A DNA stretch of 64,000 nt from Marinobacter persicus (GTDB taxonomy: Bacteria; Pseudomonadota; Gammaproteobacteria; Pseudomonadales; Oleiphilaceae). Position 1 is the first letter of the stretch. Each line of letters begins with the position of its first letter. The translations under genes and the position numbers were made by a program. The stretch lies in assembly GCF_900114155.1 (NCBI RefSeq), contig NZ_FOSC01000005.1:62001-126000 (forward strand), in the 5' to 3' direction. Positions 37,669-49,715 of the stretch are shown one piece after another. Below the pieces are notes generated by a model. The model did not search any database. It was not told where the DNA came from and was given only the letters and a program-made list of their open reading frames with translations.

Positions 37669-39402
37669 TTACAGGCTGTTTTTCGGTGAAGCCTTGACCA
37701 GGAACGACAGGGCTTCCTCCAGGGGGACATCCTGCTTGTCCGCATCCCGCCGGCCTTTGTATTCCAGCGTTCCCGCCTCCAGCCCGCGCTCAGACACCAC
37801 GAAGCGGTGCGGCAGGCCCATCAGCTCCATATCGGCAAATTTCACGCCCGGGCGTTCCTTGCGGTCATCAAGCAGCACGTCGTAGCCGGCCTGGCGCAGT
37901 TGCGCGTACAGCTTCTCGCCGGCCTCGGCAACGGCTTCGGATTTGTGGCCGTTGAGGGTGACAATGGCCACTTCGAACGGGGCAATGGCGTCCGGCCAGA
38001 TGATGCCCCTGTCGTCGTGGTTTTGTTCAATGGCGGCGGCGACGATCCGGGATACACCAATGCCGTAGCAGCCCATCTCCAGAGTGACCGCCTTGCCGTT
38101 TTCATCCAGCACGTTGGCGTTCATGGCCTCGCTGTACTTGTTGCCCAGCTTGAAGATGTGGCCCACTTCGATGCCTCGGCGGATTTCGAGGGTGCCCTTG
38201 CCGTCCGGGCTCGGGTCGCCTTCCACCACATCGCGCAGGTCTTCCACGCGGCCCAGGGCGACGTCGCGTTCCCAGTTCACGCCGGTCAGGTGGTAGTCGT
38301 CCCTGTTGGCGCCGCAGACAAAGTCCGCCAGATGAGCGGCGCTGCGGTCAACAATCATGGGCACTGGCAGATCCACCGGGCCGATGGAGCCGGGCTTGCA
38401 GCCGATTGCTTTCTCGATCTCCTCATCGGTGGCCATGGTCAGCGGCTCGGCGATGCCGTCCAGCTTCTCCGCCTTGATCTCGTTCAGGTTGTGGTCACCG
38501 CGCAGGATCAGGGCCACCAGACCGGACTTGCCGTCTTCATCGGGTTCGCCGTGGACCAGCAGGGTTTTCACGCTGTTTTCCGCCGGCAGGCCCAGGAATT
38601 CGGAGACGGCCGCGATGGTTTTCTGGCCAGGGGTGTGCACTTCGGTCATGGCCTGTGAGGGCGCCGGGCGATCACCGGCCGGGGCCACGGCCTCGGCTTT
38701 CTCGATGTTGGCGGCGTAATCGCTGTCGGTGGAGAATACGATGTCGTCTTCACCGGAGGAGGCCAGCACGTGGAACTCGTGGGAAGCACTGCCACCAATG
38801 GCGCCGGAGTCGGCCTGCACCGGGCGATAGTTCAGACCCAGACGGTCGAAGATGTTGCAGTAGGTCTGGTGTATGAGCTGATAGGTTTCATCCAGGGATT
38901 CCCGGTTGATGTGGAACGAGTAGGCGTCCTTCATCAGGAATTCCCGGGCGCGCATCACGCCAAAGCGGGGGCGGCGCTCGTCCCGGAACTTGGTCTGGAT
39001 CTGGTAGAAGTTGGCCGGCAATTCCTTGTAGCTTTTCAGCTCGTTGCGGATCAGGTCGGTGATCACCTCTTCGTGGGTGGGGCCGAAGCAGAAGTCGCGG
39101 CCGTGGCGGTCGTTCAGGCGCAGCAGCTCGCCGCCGTACTGTTCCCAGCGACCGGATTCCTGCCAGAGCTCGGCGGGTTGCACGGCCGGCATCAGCACTT
39201 CCTGGGCGCCACTCTTGTCCATTTCCTCGCGAACAATCCGCTCCACCTTGCGCAGTGTGCGAAGGCCCATGGGTAGCCAGGTGTAAAGGCCGGCGGCCAG
39301 TTTGCGGATCATGCCGGCACGCAGCATCAGCTGGTGGCTGATAATTTCGGCGTCGGCCGGGGTCTCTTTCTGGGTGGCAATCAGATAACGGCTTGCTCGC
39401 AT
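37669..39402 (-). CDS. proS: Prolyl-tRNA synthetase
   Basis: Class II synthetase of the bacterial type. Motif 2 is in [27 protein letters not shown] region (about 140-160; [10 protein letters not shown] visible), the YbaK-like editing insertion lies at about 225-390, and motif 3 plus the anticodon-binding domain complete it ([16 protein letters not shown]). 577 residues against 572 in E. coli. It would also mischarge alanine, which the insertion corrects. Single gene, convergent with murB. Confidence 0.96.
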   Translation of the reverse strand: MRASRYLIATQKETPADAEIISHQLMLRAGMIRKLAAGLYTWLPMGLRTLRKVERIVREEMDKSGAQEVLMPAVQPAELWQESGRWEQYGGELLRLNDRHGRDFCFGPTHEEVITDLIRNELKSYKELPANFYQIQTKFRDERRPRFGVMRAREFLMKDAYSFHINRESLDETYQLIHQTYCNIFDRLGLNYRPVQADSGAIGGSASHEFHVLASSGEDDIVFSTDSDYAANIEKAEAVAPAGDRPAPSQAMTEVHTPGQKTIAAVSEFLGLPAENSVKTLLVHGEPDEDGKSGLVALILRGDHNLNEIKAEKLDGIAEPLTMATDEEIEKAIGCKPGSIGPVDLPVPMIVDRSAAHLADFVCGANRDDYHLTGVNWERDVALGRVEDLRDVVEGDPSPDGKGTLEIRRGIEVGHIFKLGNKYSEAMNANVLDENGKAVTLEMGCYGIGVSRIVAAAIEQNHDDRGIIWPDAIAPFEVAIVTLNGHKSEAVAEAGEKLYAQLRQAGYDVLLDDRKERPGVKFADMELMGLPHRFVVSERGLEAGTLEYKGRRDADKQDVPLEEALSFLVKASPKNSL

Positions 39403-39499
39403 GGTGTTTTCCGCTTTCCTGCAAAAATAAACGTGGGATGAAAAATTGCCTTGTATTGTACGGAGCCCGCCCGGTCAGGTACAGCCAGACAAAGGGCGG

Positions 39500-39997
39500 T
39501 TACGAGAGATAACCCAGGGGCAGGGCGGTGCTGTCCAGTACCCGGCGCAACACAAAGCTGGAATGCACGCCACTGACCCCGGGAATGCGGGTAATGTGAT
39601 TGAGCAGGAACTGGTGGTAATGGTCCATGTCCGGTACCACCACTTTCAGCATGTAGTCAGCGCTCTGGCCGGTGATCAGGTAGCACTCCTGCACTTCCGG
39701 GTAGCCGGACACCTGCTCTTCGAAGGCGGCGAAGCGTTCGGGGGTATGCCTGTCCATGCCGATCAGGATGATGGCGGTGAGCGACAGGCCGAGCTTTTTG
39801 TGATCCAGGATCGTGGCGGTACGCAGAATGATGCCGGCTTCTTCCAGCGCACGCACCCGCCGCAGGCAGGGGGAGGGAGATAAGCCCACTTTTTCCGCCA
39901 ACTGCTGGTTGGTCAGCGAGCCATCCTTCTGCAAGTGTTCGAGGATTTTCCGGTCTGTGCGGTCGATTTTTGCCAGGGTGCTTTCTTTTTCGGCCAT
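39500..39997 (-). CDS. lrp: Lrp/AsnC-family regulator
   Basis: 165-residue Lrp-type regulator. N-terminal helix-turn-helix DRKILEHLQKDGSLTNQQLA with SPSPCLRRVRALEEAG as recognition part, then an effector-binding RAM domain (SADYMLKVVVPDMDHYHQFL). The ATG at 39995-39997 has GGGA about 6 bases upstream; the frame extends upstream but without support. It is divergent from leuA, 137 bases apart, and may respond to leucine, as Lrp does, to adjust leucine synthesis. A possible promoter (TTGACC, 19-base spacer, TATTAT on minus) lies in the gap. Confidence 0.92.
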   Translation of the reverse strand: MAEKESTLAKIDRTDRKILEHLQKDGSLTNQQLAEKVGLSPSPCLRRVRALEEAGIILRTATILDHKKLGLSLTAIILIGMDRHTPERFAAFEEQVSGYPEVQECYLITGQSADYMLKVVVPDMDHYHQFLLNHITRIPGVSGVHSSFVLRRVLDSTALPLGYLS

Positions 39998-40134
39998 TAT
40001 GTATCCCGTATTGTTTAATGAGAGCAATATAATAGTTAAAAGTATCCGTAGGCGGTCAAAAACGCAAACAAATAGCGCGAATCCAGCGTTACACTGTTGG
40101 CAAGTCGACGTTTCATTAAAAGGAAGGTTTCACC

Positions 40135-41823
40135 ATGGCTTTTGATCATCGTAAATATGCTCCGTTCAAGCCGATTGCAAAGAAAGACCGTCGTTGGCCA
40201 GACCAGACCATCGACAAGGCGCCGGACTGGTGCGCGGTGGATCTGCGTGATGGCAATCAGGCGCTGGTCAAACCCATGACGGTTGCGCAGAAGCAGCGCC
40301 TGTTTGATCTGCTGGTGAAACTGGGTTTCAAGGAGATCGAAATCGGCTTTCCCGCAGCCAGCCAGCCGGATTTCGATTTCTGCCGGAAACTGATCGAGGA
40401 AGACCGGATCCCGGGAGATGTGAAAATCCAGGTACTGACCCAGGCGCGGCCGGAATTGATCGAACGTACCTATGAGGCCCTTGCCGGAGCCAAGCAGGCC
40501 ATCGTGCATGTGTATAACTCCACCTCCACGGTGCAGCGCGAACAGGTGTTTGGTCTGGACCGCGCCGGCATCCGCGACATTGCCATTCGTGGTGCGAAAG
40601 TAGTGCAGGACTTTGCCGCGAAATACCCGGATACCGACTGGAGCTTCCAGTATTCGCCCGAAAGCTTCACCGGCACCGAGCTGGATTTCGCCGCCGAGGT
40701 GATTGACGCGGTGAACGACGTCTGGCGTCCGGACCAGGGCCAGAAGGTGATCATCAATCTGCCGGCCACGGTGGAAATGGCCATGCCCAACGTGTTTGCA
40801 GACCAGGTGGAGTGGATCTGTGACAACATCCGTTACCGGGATGACATTCGCATCAGCCTGCATACCCACAATGACCGTGGCTGCGCCGTGGCGGCCGCGG
40901 AGCTGGGTGTGATGGCCGGCGCCGATCGGATTGAGGGCACCCTGATGGGTAACGGTGAGCGCACCGGCAACATGGATCTGGTGACCATGGCCATGAACCT
41001 GTACTCCCAGGGCGTGGACCCGGAAGTGGACCTGTCCGGCATGGCCGAGATTACCGAAGTGGTGGAAGCCTGCACCGAGATTTCCACCCATCCGCGTCAT
41101 CCTTACGCTGGCGAACTGGTTTTCACCGCGTTCTCCGGCAGCCACCAGGATGCCATCCGCAAGTGCCTGGCGCGTCGCAAAGAGGGCGAGACCTGGAATG
41201 TGGCGTATCTGCCTATTGATCCGTCGGATGTCGGGCGTCGTTACGAGGAAGTGGTTCGCATCAACAGCCAGTCCGGCAAGGGCGGTGTGGCCTACGTGCT
41301 GGAGCGGGATTACCGGATTACCCTGCCGCGCTGGTTGCAGATCGAGTTTGCCAAGGTGGTTCAGCGTGAAGCGGAAACTAACGGCGGTGAAATTGATTCA
41401 GACACCATTCACCGGTTGTTCGAAGAGCGTTACCTGAAAGTACCGGCCGGTTGGGCACTGCGTTCCTACGACCTGCATCGCAACGAAGAGGGTGTGGGCG
41501 CCATGGTCTCCATGGGCCCGGACGGCGACGTTGTTGAGCTTCAGGGGCACGGCCTGGGTGCCGTGGAGGCGGTCAGTGACGCCTTGAACAAACGATTTGG
41601 TGTGGCCATTGCCGTTGAGGCTTACGACGAGTTTGCGCTGGGCGAAGGTACCAACGCCAATGCCCTGGCGTGCATCCGGTTGACCGCCAATGGCCAGCAC
41701 TGCAGTGCCGCGGCATTGGCTGAAGATACAACGTCCGCCACGCTGCAGGCCCTTTTCTCTGCGGTGGCCCAGGCTGTTGGTGCAGCGGCGCAGGCAAAAG
41801 CCGAGGAGGCTGCGGAAGTCTGA
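40135..41823 (+). CDS. leuA: 2-isopropylmalate synthase (long form)
   Basis: First enzyme of leucine synthesis: acetyl-CoA plus 2-oxoisovalerate to 2-isopropylmalate. 562 residues, the long type known from Pseudomonas and actinobacteria. Motifs are DLRDGNQALVKPM at about 38-50, the metal-binding SLHTHNDRGC at about 239-248 and a C-terminal regulatory domain (from about 430) that senses leucine. AAGGAAGG stands about 8 bases before the ATG. A single gene, ended by a terminator. The Lrp gene faces it, suggesting control. Confidence 0.97.
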   Translation: MAFDHRKYAPFKPIAKKDRRWPDQTIDKAPDWCAVDLRDGNQALVKPMTVAQKQRLFDLLVKLGFKEIEIGFPAASQPDFDFCRKLIEEDRIPGDVKIQVLTQARPELIERTYEALAGAKQAIVHVYNSTSTVQREQVFGLDRAGIRDIAIRGAKVVQDFAAKYPDTDWSFQYSPESFTGTELDFAAEVIDAVNDVWRPDQGQKVIINLPATVEMAMPNVFADQVEWICDNIRYRDDIRISLHTHNDRGCAVAAAELGVMAGADRIEGTLMGNGERTGNMDLVTMAMNLYSQGVDPEVDLSGMAEITEVVEACTEISTHPRHPYAGELVFTAFSGSHQDAIRKCLARRKEGETWNVAYLPIDPSDVGRRYEEVVRINSQSGKGGVAYVLERDYRITLPRWLQIEFAKVVQREAETNGGEIDSDTIHRLFEERYLKVPAGWALRSYDLHRNEEGVGAMVSMGPDGDVVELQGHGLGAVEAVSDALNKRFGVAIAVEAYDEFALGEGTNANALACIRLTANGQHCSAAALAEDTTSATLQALFSAVAQAVGAAAQAKAEEAAEV

Positions 41824-41841
41824 GTGTAACGGTGGCTGGAT

Positions 41842-41878
41842 AAAACAAAGGCCGGCAAAACTGCCGGCCTTTGTTTTT
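41842..41878 (+). terminator. Intrinsic terminator after leuA
   Basis: Stem ACAAAGGCCGGCA against TGCCGGCCTTTGT with a four-base AAAC loop, then TTTT. Starts 19 bases after the leuA stop. A run of A on the left makes it partly bidirectional toward the following minus-strand gene. Confidence 0.93.
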
Positions 41879-41935
41879 CAGTTCTGTTATCCACCCGTTT
41901 GCCCGTGAGGGGCATCCGGCAGATGACATAACCGC

Positions 41936-42145
41936 TTACAGCGGGGTTACGTTTTCCGCTTGTGGGCCTTTCGGTCCCTGGGTCACGGTGAATTCCACCT
42001 TCTGTCCCTCTGCCAGAGTGCGGAAACCGCTGGCATTGATTGCGCTGTAGTGAACGAATACGTCACTGCCGCCTTCCTGCTCGATAAAGCCAAAGCCTTT
42101 GGCTTCGTTAAACCATTTAACCTGGCCGGTTTTTTTATCAGACAT
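41936..42145 (-). CDS. CspA-type cold-shock protein
   Basis: 69-residue cold-shock domain with canonical RNP1 KGFGFIEQ and RNP2 VFVHYSAI, the classical CspA/CspE surface. The ATG at 42143-42145 follows a short leader; an upstream in-frame codon is less likely. A strong promoter (42216-42243) gives a leader of roughly 65 bases, shorter than the thermosensing leader of E. coli cspA. More conventional than the CspD-like gene at 16 kb, so a housekeeping or cold-induced RNA chaperone is the likely role. Confidence 0.95.
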   Translation of the reverse strand: MSDKKTGQVKWFNEAKGFGFIEQEGGSDVFVHYSAINASGFRTLAEGQKVEFTVTQGPKGPQAENVTPL

Positions 42146-42215
42146 CGATCTATCCTGTGGTACTAAAGCATTTGCCCTCACGGGACCTTCGGGTGCTGGT
42201 TATCGCAGCAGTTTC

Positions 42216-42243
42216 AGTATAGACCGAGTTCAGGGGGCGTCAA
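42216..42243 (-). promoter_or_regulatory. Sigma-70 promoter of the cold-shock gene
   Basis: On the minus strand TTGACG (42238-42243), a 16-base spacer and TATACT (42216-42221). Transcription would begin about 42209, some 64 bases before the ATG. Confidence 0.75.
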
Positions 42244-42281
42244 TACAAACCAGGCGCCTGAGAGGATGAAAAACCCGGCGT

Positions 42282-43658
42282 TTAGTGATTGATTTTTATC
42301 ATTTTGTCATCATCCTCGTGTACGCCGGTCACCTCTGCCACCACGCTGCCCCGGCCGAGGCGGGCGCTGATGCTCTGGCCCTGGCTCAGCTCGCCGGCCC
42401 GGCGGATAATCCGTCCGTGCTCGTCCCGGACAATCGCGTAGCCCCGCTCCAGTGTGGCCAGTGGGCTGACCAGGTGCAGGCTCTGGGCCGAGTGTTGCAG
42501 TCGCTCACGGTTCTGTCGCAGGTTTTGTTGTACCGCGCTGTCCAGCCGTCGCCGCAGAAGTGCCACCTGCTCGCTGGCCCGCACCAGTGTTTGCTGCGGT
42601 GACTGGGCGGCCAGGCGGCGCTCCAGGTGTTCGGTCCGGACGCCATACTGTTCCAGCTTTTGGGTGATGACCCGGTTCAGGCGCAGGTCCAGTTCATCCA
42701 TGCGCTGGGCTTTTTCCTGCAGCTCCCGGCGAGGGTCTCGCAGGCGCGCCGTCAGGTGGCTTAGCTGGGTTTGCAGGCGTTGCAGCTGGCGTCTGGCCGA
42801 CTGGGCAAGGCGCAGTTGTTGATCATTCAGGCGACGCAGCCAGTCTTGCTGGTCCGGTGAGATTTTTTCCGCGGCGGCCGAGGGTGTGGGAGCGCGCAAA
42901 TCGGCGACAAAGTCGGCAATGGTGACATCCACCTCGTGGCCCACGGCGCTGACAGTTGGAATGCTACAGGCGGCGATGGCCCGGGCCACGGCTTCTTCGT
43001 TGAAACACCACAGATCTTCCAGCGAGCCGCCACCCCGGCCGATGATCAGCACGTCAGCCACGTTATGCCTCTGCGCCCGCTCGATTGCCTGAACAATGTC
43101 GGCAGTGGCTGCCTGGCCCTGAACGGCGGTGGGATAGAGGGTGACCGGGATCGCCGGGCAACGCCGGGCCAGCACCGTCAGAATGTCGTGAATGGCGGCG
43201 CCGGTGGGGGATGTGACCACGCCAATGTGGCGGGGCGTGGCGGGCAGTGGCTTCTTGCGTGCCGGGTCGAACAGCCCCTCGGCCTGCAGTTTCATTTTCA
43301 GGGCGTCGAACGCCTGCTGTAGAGGGCCCAGGCCCGCCGGTTCCAGGTGTTCGACAATAATCTGGAAGTCGCCCCGGTTCTCGTACAGGGTCACCTTGCC
43401 GCGAATGCGGATCTGGTCGCCCTCTTTCGGCAGGGTGCGGATGCGCTGGTTCGCGCCCCTGAACATGGCGCATCGTATCTGGCACTTCTTGTCTTTCAGG
43501 GAGAAATACCAGTGCCCGGACGAGGGGCGTGCGAAGCCTGAAATCTCACCTTCCACCCACACCTGCATGAACGAGGCTTCCAGCAACTGCTTGGCCTGGT
43601 GATTCAGCTCGCTGACGGTGAGCGCTCTGGGGCGGGAGTCCGGGTAGGCGGTTGTCAA
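42282..43658 (-). CDS. xseA: Exodeoxyribonuclease VII large subunit
   Basis: Large subunit of exonuclease VII, degrading single-stranded DNA with XseB. N-terminal OB fold ([24 protein letters not shown]) at about 13-100, catalytic domain with the [11 protein letters not shown] signature at about 190-200 and the long coiled coil (about 280-390), then a short C-terminal barrel. No xseB is in the window. The start is a TTG at 43658 with ACGGAG 8 bases upstream, giving 458 residues; a TTG at 43688 is an alternative. A 214-base gap divides it from guaB on the other strand. Confidence 0.93.
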   Translation of the reverse strand: MTTAYPDSRPRALTVSELNHQAKQLLEASFMQVWVEGEISGFARPSSGHWYFSLKDKKCQIRCAMFRGANQRIRTLPKEGDQIRIRGKVTLYENRGDFQIIVEHLEPAGLGPLQQAFDALKMKLQAEGLFDPARKKPLPATPRHIGVVTSPTGAAIHDILTVLARRCPAIPVTLYPTAVQGQAATADIVQAIERAQRHNVADVLIIGRGGGSLEDLWCFNEEAVARAIAACSIPTVSAVGHEVDVTIADFVADLRAPTPSAAAEKISPDQQDWLRRLNDQQLRLAQSARRQLQRLQTQLSHLTARLRDPRRELQEKAQRMDELDLRLNRVITQKLEQYGVRTEHLERRLAAQSPQQTLVRASEQVALLRRRLDSAVQQNLRQNRERLQHSAQSLHLVSPLATLERGYAIVRDEHGRIIRRAGELSQGQSISARLGRGSVVAEVTGVHEDDDKMIKINH

Positions 43659-43691
43659 GGTGTGCACTCCGTAGTGGTTCGTACGCAATAG

Positions 43692-45335
<1,644 letters not shown>

Positions 45336-45353
45336 TCACCCCGCCTGATTTGA

Positions 45354-45384
45354 CCCGGCCCGTTTAGGGCCGGGTTTGTTGTTT
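45354..45384 (+). terminator. Hairpin between guaB and guaA
   Basis: CCCGGCCC stem (45354-45361) with GGGCCGGG (45367-45374), loop GTTTA, then TTTGTTGTTT. It looks like a partial intrinsic terminator within the guaBA unit, 17 bases before the guaA ATG, so it may lower guaA relative to guaB. Confidence 0.75.
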
Positions 45385-45401
45385 AATAGCCAGAGGACAC
45401 C

Positions 45402-46979
45402 ATGGCCCAGAATATCCACGACCACCGCATCCTGATTCTCGATTTCGGTTCCCAGTACACCCAATTGATCGCCCGCCGTGTGCGTGAGATTGGTGTTTAC
45501 TGTGAGGTTAAGGCTTTCGATATCACCGACGAAGAGCTGGCCGCCTTCAATCCCAAGGGTATTATCCTTGCCGGTGGCCCGGAATCGGTCACCCAGCTCG
45601 GTGGCCCGCGAGCGCCGGAAGGCCTGTTCGAGCGCGGCATTCCCATTCTGGGCATTTGCTACGGCATGCAGACCATGGCCGAGCAGCTCGGTGGTCGCGT
45701 GGCCAGTTCGGAGAAGCGCGAATTCGGCTACGCTCAGGTGAAAGTGCGGGCCAAGGGGCCGCTGCTGGCCGACATTACCGATCACCTGACGCCGGCCGGC
45801 GATTCCCTGCTGGATGTCTGGATGAGTCATGGCGACAAGGTGGTGGCGATGCCGGAAGGCTTCGAGCTGCTGGCCTCCACCGAGAGCGCGCCGATTGCTG
45901 CCATGCAGGATTTGAGCCGCAACCTGTACGGCGTGCAGTTCCACCCGGAGGTGACTCATACCCTGCAGGGCAAGCGCATTCTGGAGCACTTTGTTCTGAA
46001 CATCTGCCAGTGCGAGGCACTGTGGACGCCGGCCAAGATTGTTGACGACGCAGTTCGACAAATTCGCGAACAGGTGGGCAACGATAAAGTACTGCTGGGC
46101 CTGTCCGGCGGTGTCGATTCCTCGGTCACGGCAGCGCTGCTGCACAAGGCCATCGGCGACCAGCTGACCTGCGTGTTCGTGGACAACGGCCTGCTGCGCC
46201 TGCACGAAGGCGATCAGGTGATGGACATGTTCGCCAACAACATGGGCGTCAAGGTCATCCGTGTCGACGCCGAAGACCTGTTCCTGGCCAAGCTCAAGGG
46301 CGTGGACGACCCGGAACAGAAGCGCAAGATCATCGGTAACACCTTCATCGATGTGTTCGATGACGAAGCGGCCAAAATCACCGATGTGAACTGGCTGGCC
46401 CAGGGCACGATCTACCCGGACGTGATCGAATCCGCTGCCTCCAAAACCGGCAAGGCACATGTGATCAAATCCCACCACAACGTGGGTGGCCTGCCGGAAA
46501 CCATGAAAATGAAACTGGTGGAGCCGCTGCGCGAGCTGTTCAAGGACGAAGTGCGCCGGATTGGTCTGGAACTTGGCCTGCCGTACGACATGGTGTATCG
46601 CCACCCATTCCCGGGGCCGGGTCTGGGCGTGCGTATCCTGGGAGAGGTGAAGAAAGAATACGCTGATATCCTGCGCCGCGCCGATGCCATCTTCCTGGAA
46701 GAACTGCACCGGGCCGACCTGTACCACAAGACCAGTCAGGCCTTTGCCGTGTTCCTGCCGGTCAAATCCGTGGGCGTGGTGGGCGATGCCCGCCGCTACG
46801 AGTACGTCATTGCCGTGCGTGCGGTGGAAACCGTGGACTTCATGACCGCCCGCTGGGCGCGCCTGCCGTATGAGCTGCTGGAAACCGTATCCAACCGGAT
46901 CATCAACGAGATTACCGGCGTGTCCCGGGTGACCTACGACATTTCCTCGAAGCCGCCTGCCACCATCGAGTGGGAATAA
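45402..46979 (+). CDS. guaA: GMP synthase (glutamine-hydrolysing)
   Basis: Aminates XMP to GMP. Class I glutaminase domain at 1-205 with the nucleophile in [11 protein letters not shown], then the ATP-pyrophosphatase domain with [12 protein letters not shown], and the C-terminal dimerisation domain ending IEWE. 525 residues equals E. coli. Reading continues into tadA 12 bases after the stop. Confidence 0.98.
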   Translation: MAQNIHDHRILILDFGSQYTQLIARRVREIGVYCEVKAFDITDEELAAFNPKGIILAGGPESVTQLGGPRAPEGLFERGIPILGICYGMQTMAEQLGGRVASSEKREFGYAQVKVRAKGPLLADITDHLTPAGDSLLDVWMSHGDKVVAMPEGFELLASTESAPIAAMQDLSRNLYGVQFHPEVTHTLQGKRILEHFVLNICQCEALWTPAKIVDDAVRQIREQVGNDKVLLGLSGGVDSSVTAALLHKAIGDQLTCVFVDNGLLRLHEGDQVMDMFANNMGVKVIRVDAEDLFLAKLKGVDDPEQKRKIIGNTFIDVFDDEAAKITDVNWLAQGTIYPDVIESAASKTGKAHVIKSHHNVGGLPETMKMKLVEPLRELFKDEVRRIGLELGLPYDMVYRHPFPGPGLGVRILGEVKKEYADILRRADAIFLEELHRADLYHKTSQAFAVFLPVKSVGVVGDARRYEYVIAVRAVETVDFMTARWARLPYELLETVSNRIINEITGVSRVTYDISSKPPATIEWE

Positions 46980-46991
46980 AGTCCGGTCAAT

Positions 46992-47513
46992 ATGGTGCTT
47001 GACGCAGAGCATCCAGACGACGAAGTCTGGATGAACCGGGCCCTGCAACTGGCCGCCCAGGCGGCCGAGCTGGGCGAAGTGCCGGTGGGCGCCGTGGTGG
47101 TGCTGGATGGCCGGGAGATCGGCGCGGGCTTCAATGCGCCCATCTCCGGTTGTGACCCCACCGCCCACGCTGAAATTCGTGCCCTGCGGGATGCCGCCGC
47201 CCGAGTGGGAAATTACCGCCTGTCCGGAGCCACCCTGTACGTGACCCTGGAGCCCTGCACCATGTGTGTGGGGGCCATTGTCCATGGTCGCATCAGCCGG
47301 CTGGTGTATGGCGCCACCGAGCCCAAGGCCGGTGCTATTGAGTCGGCTCGGGCTACACTGGAAGAACCCCATCTCAACTGGCAGGTAACGCCAGTCGGTG
47401 GCGTGCTGCAGACTCGTTGCAGTCAGATCATCAGTGATTTTTTCAGCCGGCGGCGCCGGGAAATCCGTCAGCGTCGTCAACAGCCTTCAGGGAAGGGGAG
47501 TGAGAATTCATGA
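46992..47513 (+). CDS. tadA: tRNA adenosine-34 deaminase
   Basis: Converts A34 to inosine in tRNA-Arg(ACG). The zinc site is visible as HAE in TAHAEIRALRDA and PCTMC in LEPCTMCVGAIVHG; the glutamate of HAE is the proton shuttle. 173 residues with a basic C-terminal tail (RRRREIRQRRQ). It starts 12 bases after guaA, and the stop overlaps the galE ATG (ATGA). Confidence 0.95.
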   Translation: MVLDAEHPDDEVWMNRALQLAAQAAELGEVPVGAVVVLDGREIGAGFNAPISGCDPTAHAEIRALRDAAARVGNYRLSGATLYVTLEPCTMCVGAIVHGRISRLVYGATEPKAGAIESARATLEEPHLNWQVTPVGGVLQTRCSQIISDFFSRRRREIRQRRQQPSGKGSENS

Positions 47514-48502
47514 AAGTACTGGTCACCGGCGGTGCCGGCTACATTGGCAGTCACGTGGTGCGTCAGCTGGCCGAAGCCGGTCACGACATTGTGGTTTTTG
47601 ATAACCTTTCCACCGGCTACCGCTGGGCGGTCACCGCCGGCGAACTGGTGGTGGGCGACCTGGCAGACGAAGAAGCCATTGAATACTTGTTTTCCCGGCA
47701 CAAGTTTGAAGCAGTATTGCATTTCGCCGCCAACATCGTGGTGCCGGAATCGGTCGCCAATCCGTTGAAGTATTACAGCAACAACACCCGCAACACCCTG
47801 AACCTGTTGAAAGCAGTGGAGCGCCACCAGGTGCCCTACATGGTGTTCTCGTCCACTGCGGCGGTGTACGGCATGCCCGAGCAAACCGTGCTGACCGAAG
47901 ACTTGCCGCTGGCGCCGATCAACCCCTACGGTGCCTCCAAGATGATGAGCGAGCGCATGATCATGGATCTGGCGGATACCGGTGATCTGAACTACGTGAT
48001 CCTGCGTTACTTCAACGTGGCGGGCGCCAACCCGGACGGCCTGCTGGGACAGGCTACCCCGGAAGCCACCCACCTGATCAAAGTGGCCAGTGAATGCGTC
48101 ACCGGTCAACGGCATGGCATGAGTGTGTTTGGCACGGATTACGACACCCGTGACGGCACCTGCATTCGCGATTACATCCACGTGGAAGACCTTGCCAAGG
48201 CCCATGTCATGGCGCTGGAGTACATGGCCGGCGGCGGTGAATCGCAGGTATTGAACTGCGGTTATGGCCGGGGCTTTACCGTGCGCGAAGTGATTGATGT
48301 GGTAAAACGGGAGTCGGGCGTGGATTTCCCGGTTCAGGAAACCGGCCGTCGTGCCTGCGATCCCGCCGCGCTGATGGCCGACAATACTCGCATAAAACAG
48401 ATACTGGGCTGGCAGCCGGATTACGATGACCTGACCACCATCGTGCGCACCGCGCTGGCCTGGGAAAAAATCTGGCAGGAGAAAAAGACACAGAATGTTT
48501 GA
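47510..48502 (+). CDS. galE: UDP-glucose 4-epimerase
   Basis: Short-chain dehydrogenase-type epimerase interconverting UDP-glucose and UDP-galactose for polysaccharide or LPS sugars. NAD-binding GGAGYIGSHV at 7-16, SSTAAVYG serine loop at about 120-127 and the YxxxK in NPYGASKM at about 145-152. 330 residues is normal. Coupled to tadA by ATGA and to the HIT gene by an 8-base overlap. A UDP-GlcNAc specificity is possible; not distinguishable here. Confidence 0.92.
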   Translation: MKVLVTGGAGYIGSHVVRQLAEAGHDIVVFDNLSTGYRWAVTAGELVVGDLADEEAIEYLFSRHKFEAVLHFAANIVVPESVANPLKYYSNNTRNTLNLLKAVERHQVPYMVFSSTAAVYGMPEQTVLTEDLPLAPINPYGASKMMSERMIMDLADTGDLNYVILRYFNVAGANPDGLLGQATPEATHLIKVASECVTGQRHGMSVFGTDYDTRDGTCIRDYIHVEDLAKAHVMALEYMAGGGESQVLNCGYGRGFTVREVIDVVKRESGVDFPVQETGRRACDPAALMADNTRIKQILGWQPDYDDLTTIVRTALAWEKIWQEKKTQNV

Positions 48503-48905
48503 ACTGCACCCCAAGTTGGCAGCCGATACCCATCATCTGGGCAAATTTGGCCTGAGTGAGGTATTACTGATGAACGACAGCACCTGGCCATGGGTGATCC
48601 TGGTGCCGGCCGTGCCTGACATCCGGGAGATCTACGAGCTGTCAAAAATTCAGCGAATCCGGTTGCTGGAAAGTTCCTCGATTCTCAGCAAGGGCATGAT
48701 GGATGTGTTTCGGGGCGACAAAATGAACGTGGCGGCGCTGGGTAACATGGTGCCACAGTTGCATTTGCATCACATTGTGCGTTTTGAAAACGACCCGGCC
48801 TGGCCGGCCCCCGTGTGGGGTAAGCAGGCGCCCGTTCCCTATACGGACGAAGCACTGGAGAAAATGCGCGAAAAACTCAGGCCTGTGCTGGAAAAACTGG
48901 TTTGA
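48495..48905 (+). CDS. HIT-family protein
   Basis: 136-residue histidine-triad-like nucleotide hydrolase or transferase. The motif reads QLHLHHI at 88-94, so the first histidine of the classical HxHxHxx is replaced by glutamine, as in a bacterial subgroup; H92 would be the nucleophile. The N-terminal part (LLMNDSTWPWVILVPAV) forms the nucleotide pocket. It overlaps the galE end by 8 bases. Substrate unknown. Confidence 0.88.
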   Translation: MFELHPKLAADTHHLGKFGLSEVLLMNDSTWPWVILVPAVPDIREIYELSKIQRIRLLESSSILSKGMMDVFRGDKMNVAALGNMVPQLHLHHIVRFENDPAWPAPVWGKQAPVPYTDEALEKMREKLRPVLEKLV

Positions 48906-48912
48906 TCGGCGA

Positions 48913-49539
48913 TTATTCCAGGCCCTGCTGCCATTGAGCCAGGGTCTGGGAGCCCACCAGGATCATTCTCAGCTCGGTTTTCAGTTTTACCTTCAGCTCC
49001 TCCCGTTCCCGTGGCGTGGCATCCAGCGCCTCGGCCCCCTGATTGAACACCAGGGTGACCATGGATTCGGCCACCAGCCGGGCATCGGACAGCGGCTTGT
49101 CCTGTTGCTCGGCAAACAATTCCAGATCATCCGCCAGTTCAGCCACCACGTGGTCAATCTCCGCCTTGACGGCCGTCCGGAAGGTTTTTGATACGCCGGT
49201 CCGCTCGCGCAGCATCAGCCGGAACAGGTTGGCGTTGTCGCCCAGATACTCCATGAACGTATCCACCGACGTGGCAATGGCGCTGCCGTCCCGGGCAATC
49301 CGCTTGCGGGCCTGGCGCATCAACTGGCGCAGGGCTACGCCACCTTCATCCACCAGTGCCAGCCCCAGCTCATCCAGATCGGCGAAATGCCGGTAAAACG
49401 AGGTCGGCGCAATGCCCGCCTCCCGGGCCACTTCCCGCAAACTCAGGCTGCCAAACCCCCGGTCGGCGCTGAGCTGGCTCAAAGCCGCATCCATCAACGC
49501 CCGCCGGGTCCTTAGTTTCTGTTCTGCCCTGGTGGTCAA
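48913..49539 (-). CDS. fabR: FabR, TetR-type repressor of unsaturated fatty acid genes
   Basis: 208-residue TetR regulator. The helix-turn-helix [22 protein letters not shown] at about 31-52 is nearly identical to E. coli FabR, and [23 protein letters not shown] continues the match. FabR represses fabB and fabA according to the acyl chain pool. The N-terminal [15 protein letters not shown] is also conserved. Convergent with the HIT gene (7 bases). Targets are not in the window. A promoter lies at 49570-49598. Confidence 0.92.
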   Translation of the reverse strand: MTTRAEQKLRTRRALMDAALSQLSADRGFGSLSLREVAREAGIAPTSFYRHFADLDELGLALVDEGGVALRQLMRQARKRIARDGSAIATSVDTFMEYLGDNANLFRLMLRERTGVSKTFRTAVKAEIDHVVAELADDLELFAEQQDKPLSDARLVAESMVTLVFNQGAEALDATPREREELKVKLKTELRMILVGSQTLAQWQQGLE

Positions 49540-49569
49540 ACCTGACTCCGTTTACCGCTGAAAACGGCC

Positions 49570-49598
49570 ATTCTAGCGGGCAGTGCCGCTAACGTCAT
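49570..49598 (-). promoter_or_regulatory. Possible fabR promoter
   Basis: Minus strand ATGACG (49593-49598), 17-base spacer, TAGAAT (49570-49575). Predicted leader of about 24 bases. It lies outside the repeats that follow, so the repeats are not in the fabR transcript from this promoter. Confidence 0.5.
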
Positions 49599-49627
49599 CC
49601 GCAGACCGGATTTGCCGTGCGGTACAC

Positions 49628-49656
49628 CTGATTTCCAGTCTTATTGTGTTTATAAT
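49628..49656 (+). promoter_or_regulatory. Possible aspS promoter giving a long leader
   Basis: CTGATT (49628-49633), 17-base spacer and a perfect TATAAT (49651-49656). A start near 49663 would give a leader of about 355 bases including both stem-loop repeats. No better promoter is seen in the last 58 bases before aspS, but one cannot be excluded. Confidence 0.6.
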
Positions 49657-49715
49657 AGGCGGCTTTCTTTTGAGGTCGAACTCAGTGCTTGCGGCCAATA
49701 AACAGGTAGCGCCGG

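Noticed and set aside
39998..40134. A leucine attenuator leader before leuA
   Set aside because: No short open frame with a run of leucine codons and no alternative hairpins ending in a T-tract.
45336..47480. A 714-residue open frame opposite guaA and tadA
   Set aside because: Antisense to well-supported genes with invariant motifs; no recognisable domain.
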